Of a DNA stretch of 64,000 nt, positions 60,692 to 64,000 are shown piece after piece. Under the pieces are notes generated by a model that had not been told where the DNA came from, made no database searches, and saw only the letters and a program-made list of their open reading frames with translations. The stretch is from Paramoeba atlantica (Eukaryota > Discosea). The DNA is taken from positions 155,389 to 219,388 of the forward strand of contig CDRNVI010000010.1 in the NCBI GenBank assembly GCA_977017575.1, read 5' to 3'. The position numbers were made by a program, and so were the translations under genes. Numbering within the stretch: position 1 is the first letter of the stretch; each line of letters starts with the position of its first letter.

Positions 60692-62415
60692 CAGTGGTTT
60701 CAGTTGATCTTGCCCCCCCCTCGGAATTTTGATTTTTTTTATCCATTTTTGCTCATCTTTGCAGCATTGGACAGATCTCGTTCCCCTAGCGAAGAGCTTT
60801 GCCGCTTTTTTTTCATAGAGACCCTCTGGTGCCCCCTGGGTCCGAAAAACACTGTTTTTTTTGACGTTTTCTGTGTACACAACCATTTTTTGTCACATTT
60901 TCCCGATTTTTTGTACATTTTGAACATGTAAGTACGAGTAATAGTGTTCTAAATTGATAATTTGAAAGCTCTATGTCTAGTACCATCCCTATCGCCTAAT
61001 TTAATATAGTCAACAACTCTACATTATGCAGACCAGACCCTCTAACCCCAAACAGGGGGAGTACGTACAGGGATGGAATGACAAAAGAGAAGACAATCCC
61101 CCAATATCCCACAAAGGAACCGTGGCATTACCTCTTTGCGAGAGAAAAGAAATAATAAAGCAACACAAAAAGGGATTAAGCATACATAAATTATCTAATA
61201 ATTTCGGACGTGACCGTCGCACCATAAGAAGAATTGTTAACCTGTGGAAGGAAGGAGAAGATCTTACACCCCAAAAATCCCCAGGAAAAAAATCATCAAG
61301 GCGGTTTAAGGACCTTGTAAAAAAAATTGTGGATGATGAAAACGAAACGTACGATGGTTGCTTAACTTATACTTGGATACACGAGCAAGTGCTGAATATG
61401 GGGTATAAATGTTCGTTAAACAAAATAAGAACTATTTTGAAAAATATTGATTACGGTAGATGGGATAAGTCGCCGAACTGTGACCTATCTGAGGAACACA
61501 AGTCGCAGCGTTTGAGATTAGCAAACGAATTGCTTACATGGCCTAAAGAAGATTTAAACAAAATCATTTGGACCGATGAAAAGTTGTTTACCTGTGCGGT
61601 TCATGGGTCTCAGTTTTTCATTGGACCTAAAGGGTGCCAAAGAAAGCCTCGCTGCAGAAACCGTAGGTGGTATGGGGGGAAGGGGGTAATGGCTTGGATG
61701 GGTATTAGTGTAGAACACGGATTTTTCTTGCACGTGTTTGAACCCATTTATGAAAACGCGCACAAGGTCACTGGGGGAGTGATCCTTGACTCCTTTCAGA
61801 AGCCTAATGGGTTTTTACATTATCTCAAAGACCACGTTGACAATGTGACTGTGCAAATGGATAATGCTACCACCCATAACTTGGCAAAAGGTGAATTGAT
61901 TAATTATCGTATTAAACAATTGTCTTGGCCAGCGAATTCGCCTGATTTAAATCCAATATAAAATGTTTGGAAACAAATGAACGGTATCATAAAGAAAAAA
62001 ATTAAGCCCCACAAACATGCTACCCTCGCCGATGCTATTAAAAAAGCTTTTCAGATTCTAAAACGTCCTCAAGAAAAACGTAAAGTGTGCAACACAATTG
62101 ATCCAGTCCCTAATAGACTTCAAAAAGTGTTGCAAAACAATGGAGGCCATTCCGGATACTAGTTCTTTTCCTTTAGAGTTAACTTTTGGACATAAAATCC
62201 GTTTTTCGTTTCATTTTTGATATGGTAAAAAATATCATTTTTTATTATTTTGGTCAACTTTCGGGTCACCCAAGGGGCACCAGGGGGTCTCTATGAAAAA
62301 AAGGCGGCAAAGCTCTTCGCTAGGGGAACGAGATCTGTCCAATGCTGCAAAGATGAGCAAAGGGATAAAAAAAATCAAAATTCCGAGGGGGGGGCAAGAT
62401 CAACTGAAACCACTG
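60692..62415 (+). mobile_element. Complete Tc1-like element (DD32E) with TIRs and TA duplication
   Basis: Ends CAGTGGTTTCAGTTGATCTT and complement. TIRs are about 155 bp and include GATCTCGTTCCCCTAGCGAA-type text. TA flanks both ends (60690-60691 and 62416-62417). Length 1724 bp. It contains one transposase gene. A solo terminus is at 44306-44480. Confidence 0.93.
61026..62162 (+). CDS. Tc1-like transposase with TAA at the catalytic Glu codon
   Basis: 379 codons from ATG 61026 in one frame to 62162, interrupted only by TAA at 61959-61961. HTH regions: LSIHKLSNNFGRDRRTIRRI and CSLNKIRTILKN. Catalytic text: IIWTDEKLFTCAVH (first Asp), VTVQMDNATTHNLAKGE (second Asp) and SPDLNPI-stop-NVWKQMN, where the stop stands where the third catalytic residue (GAA expected) should be. 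Spacing is DD32E as in 42417-43538. The protein ends in the family pattern RLQKVLQNNGGHSGY. Confidence 0.88.
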
Positions 62416-62559
62416 TAAGTGGCCACTTTTTATGCCAGATAAAGGTGCGAGTGGGCTTCGCAAATTGCTTCCCACTAACGACACACATTTTTGTCTTGGA
62501 AACGGGTAAACAAGGTCTAGGCTTTGCTAGGGGTTGGATGTGGTGCCTGGGTTCATTCG

Positions 62560-62716
62560 CCCGGCCGGTCCCTCCGTGCGTTCGGCCTCGCATATTCCCC
62601 AAAACAACTCCCCCCATTTATCAGGGGTGGCTCGCGCGACCCCCGCTAAATAGGGGGGGAAGGTGGTAGTTGTGGGGTATGGAGGCCTCTCGCAACTCCG
62701 GGGCCTCACCGGGAAC
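62560..62716. repeat. Foldback repeat, both arms
   Basis: The left arm (GGTCCCTCCGTGCGTTCGGC, then ATATTCCCCAAAACAACT) is an imperfect complement of the right arm (GGTAGTTGTGGGGTATGGAG). They are joined by GTGGCTCGCGCGACCCCCGC. The transcript or DNA could fold into a long hairpin. No coding capacity. Confidence 0.75.
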
Positions 62717-62804
62717 AGGAATGAAATACTAGCGCTCTTTAACTTGTTTCTCCCCTCCACTTTTTTTCTTTTTAACTTATTTCCCCCCCTCCACTTTTGT
62801 TTCA

Positions 62805-62960
62805 TGGGGTCGATTTTTTTTTCGAGGGGGGGTCACTTTTTTTTTGAGGGGCTCACCAAAAATATGCATTATAAGGGTGCGAGATTTATGCATTATAAGG
62901 GTGCGAGATTTATGCGTTATAAGGGTGCGAGTTTTATGCGTTATAAAGGTGCAAGTGGCT
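62805..62960. repeat. IS30-like right-end module: T-runs plus GCATTATAAGGGTGCGAG array
   Basis: GGGGTCGATTTTTTTTTCGA and related T-runs lead to four units of TATGCATTATAAGGGTGCGA. Same structure as 55422-55600. Confidence 0.7.
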
Positions 62961-63586
62961 AGGCACAAAAACTTAAACGTAGAAACAACAACCTAACAAG
63001 GATATATAAGAAATAGTAAAATATCCATGTAATTATAGAACACAAATCATAATTTGAAGAAATTATGTGCCCCGAAGGGCCAGCAGGCAAATACATAACA
63101 GCCCCCCGGCTAAATTTCAAAACGTGGACTATTATTATCAGTGTGCGAGCGACTATGCCTTGCCAGTGCGTGTACTGCTTTATCAGTGTGCCGCTTGAGA
63201 GGCATTTTGAATGCAGAGCTGATCATGTTTTCATCGCGCCTTCATTGGCTCCACCAGTAGATCATCCAGTTGTCCCTATGGCTTGAGCACAATTAAATCA
63301 ACAGGCGTTGCAAGCAGCTAGTTCGCACGAGACGAACCAGAATATGTACTCAAAAACTGATTCTGTGTAGAGTACGTTCTTAAAGATTCCTGCGTGGCTA
63401 TCGAAACAAGAAGATAAAACAGATCGCCGAGCCGCTAAAAGTATTTGGTACGCTGATGAGCTCAAAAAGATTCGGAAGACTAGCGTAGTTGTGCTCTACT
63501 CTTTTTCGTAACGAGCACGCCCGCGCTCTGTTGGTTTCGGAAGAAAAGGGGACTTCACGATAATGCACCGTGAGCCTCGTCCGCGT
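62961..63586. other. Spacer before the tRNA cluster
   Basis: One array-like unit (TTATCAGTGTGCGAG at 63136) and a short frame (63065-63286) with CQCVYC and a following His, too short to classify. No RNA gene recognised. Confidence 0.35.
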
Positions 63587-63659
63587 GCCTCGATAGCTCA
63601 GTTGGGAGAGCGTTAGACTGAAGATCTAAAGGTCCCTGGTTCGATCCCGGGTCGAGGCA
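63587..63659 (+). tRNA. tRNA-Phe (GAA)
   Basis: 73 nt. Acceptor GCCTCGA pairs with TCGAGGC; D arm AGCTCAGTTGGGAGAGC; anticodon loop CTGAAGA gives GAA (Phe); T arm CTGGTTCGATCCCGG. Discriminator A; CCA is not encoded. No intron. Confidence 0.96.
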
Positions 63660-63732
63660 TTTTCCGTTCCATGTCACTTTGGGGTGATCGAAAAAGTAAA
63701 GTGTAGAACTTCAATGACCAGTTGTTGTGTTG

Positions 63733-63816
63733 CCGACCGTAGCTCAATTGGTAGAGCATGTGACTGTAGAACGCGCAGATATCACAGGGTCGCTGGTTCG
63801 ATTCCGGCCGGTCGGA
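63733..63816 (+). tRNA. tRNA-Tyr (GTA) with 11-nt intron
   Basis: Acceptor CCGACCG pairs with CGGTCGG. The anticodon stem TGTGA/TCACA holds loop CTGTAG..A, interrupted after position 37 by AACGCGCAGAT (63770-63780). Removing it leaves a normal 73-nt tRNA with anticodon GTA. T arm CTGGTTCGATTCCGG. An 11-nt intron at this site is the arrangement known for tRNA-Tyr of trypanosomes. Confidence 0.95.
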
Positions 63817-63871
63817 TTTTTACCAGTGTGATTTCGGCCGATGCACAAGGGGATTCTTTTAGGCGCACTGG

Positions 63872-63945
63872 GCGCCTGTAGTCTAGTTGGTTATGACATC
63901 GCTTTAACACAGCGAAGGTCCTGGGTTCGATTCCCGGCGGGCGTA
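63872..63945 (+). tRNA. tRNA-Val (AAC)
   Basis: 74 nt. Acceptor GCGCCTG pairs with CGGGCGT using G-T pairs. Anticodon stem TCGCT/AGCGA encloses TTAACAC, anticodon AAC. T arm CTGGGTTCGATTCCCGG. D arm starts GTCTAGTTGGTTATGAC. No intron. Confidence 0.92.
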
Positions 63946-63963
63946 TTTTACTACCATGCGAGG

Positions 63964-64000
63964 GGCTCGCGCGACCCCCGCTAAATAGGGGGGGAAGGTG
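63964..64000. repeat. Foldback repeat, cut by the window edge
   Basis: GCTCGCGCGACCCCCGCTAA and the following G-run, as in 62625-62660. It starts about 20 bp after tRNA-Val. Confidence 0.75.

Noticed and set aside
28450-63580. LTR retroelements, Polintons or other capsid-bearing elements
   Set aside because: Looked for paired LTRs, protease, integrase zinc finger and capsid text; all RT found belongs to LINE-type elements.

Overview
This is a eukaryotic nuclear window, most probably from a kinetoplastid or another euglenozoan. Every recognisable host protein gene (14 of them, from about 1 to 28.4 kb) lies on the minus strand. All are intron-free and closely spaced, and several have a pyrimidine tract plus AG just upstream of the ATG, as expected for polycistronic transcription with trans-splicing. 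Two features point more narrowly to kinetoplastids. One is a short protein carrying only the catalytic-tyrosine end of DNA topoisomerase IB (22511-23644), which matches the separate small subunit of kinetoplastids. The other is a tRNA-Tyr(GUA) with an 11-nt intron after position 37. I cannot name a genus. The abundance of cut-and-paste DNA transposons argues against an ordinary trypanosomatid and would fit a bodonid or deeper lineage.

Region 1 (1-6.2 kb): a partial gene, ribosomal protein uS14 (only 57 aa), an Naa38-type LSm protein, a choline-transporter-like protein, SF3A1 and the V-ATPase proteolipid. Region 2 (6.2-17.4 kb): transposon debris (Tc1/mariner, Merlin, LINE) with one hypothetical host gene at 11.8-12.5 kb. 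Region 3 (17.4-28.5 kb): RNA m5U methyltransferase, NEK kinase, a coiled-coil protein, topoisomerase IB small subunit, a large PPR-PIN protein, uS13 and eL21. The genes are housekeeping and share a strand rather than a pathway.

Region 4 (28.6-63 kb) is a nested transposon graveyard. It holds an intact IS30-type element (32909-34297) inserted into a relic of an unknown zinc-ribbon gene; a CENP-B/pogo-type element; a pogo-like transposase; a Tc1-like element with complete TIRs and TA duplications (42211-43781); a second IS30-like subfamily bordered by 20-bp repeat arrays; a Merlin copy; a LINE with N-terminal zinc fingers, RT and restriction-like endonuclease (47.5-51.7 kb); a hAT-like element with a perfect 8-bp duplication (51955-55413); a possibly new element with long inverted repeats around a zinc-ribbon gene (57303-58971); and a DD32E Tc1 element whose catalytic Glu codon reads TAA (60692-62415). 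Region 5 (63.6-64 kb) is a plus-strand cluster of tRNA-Phe, tRNA-Tyr and tRNA-Val.

The strongest candidates for something undescribed are the IS30-type transposons in a eukaryote and the zinc-ribbon protein family. The latter occurs once inside a TIR-bounded unit and once as a relic split by IS30. I saw no LTR retroelement, Polinton or CRISPR array.
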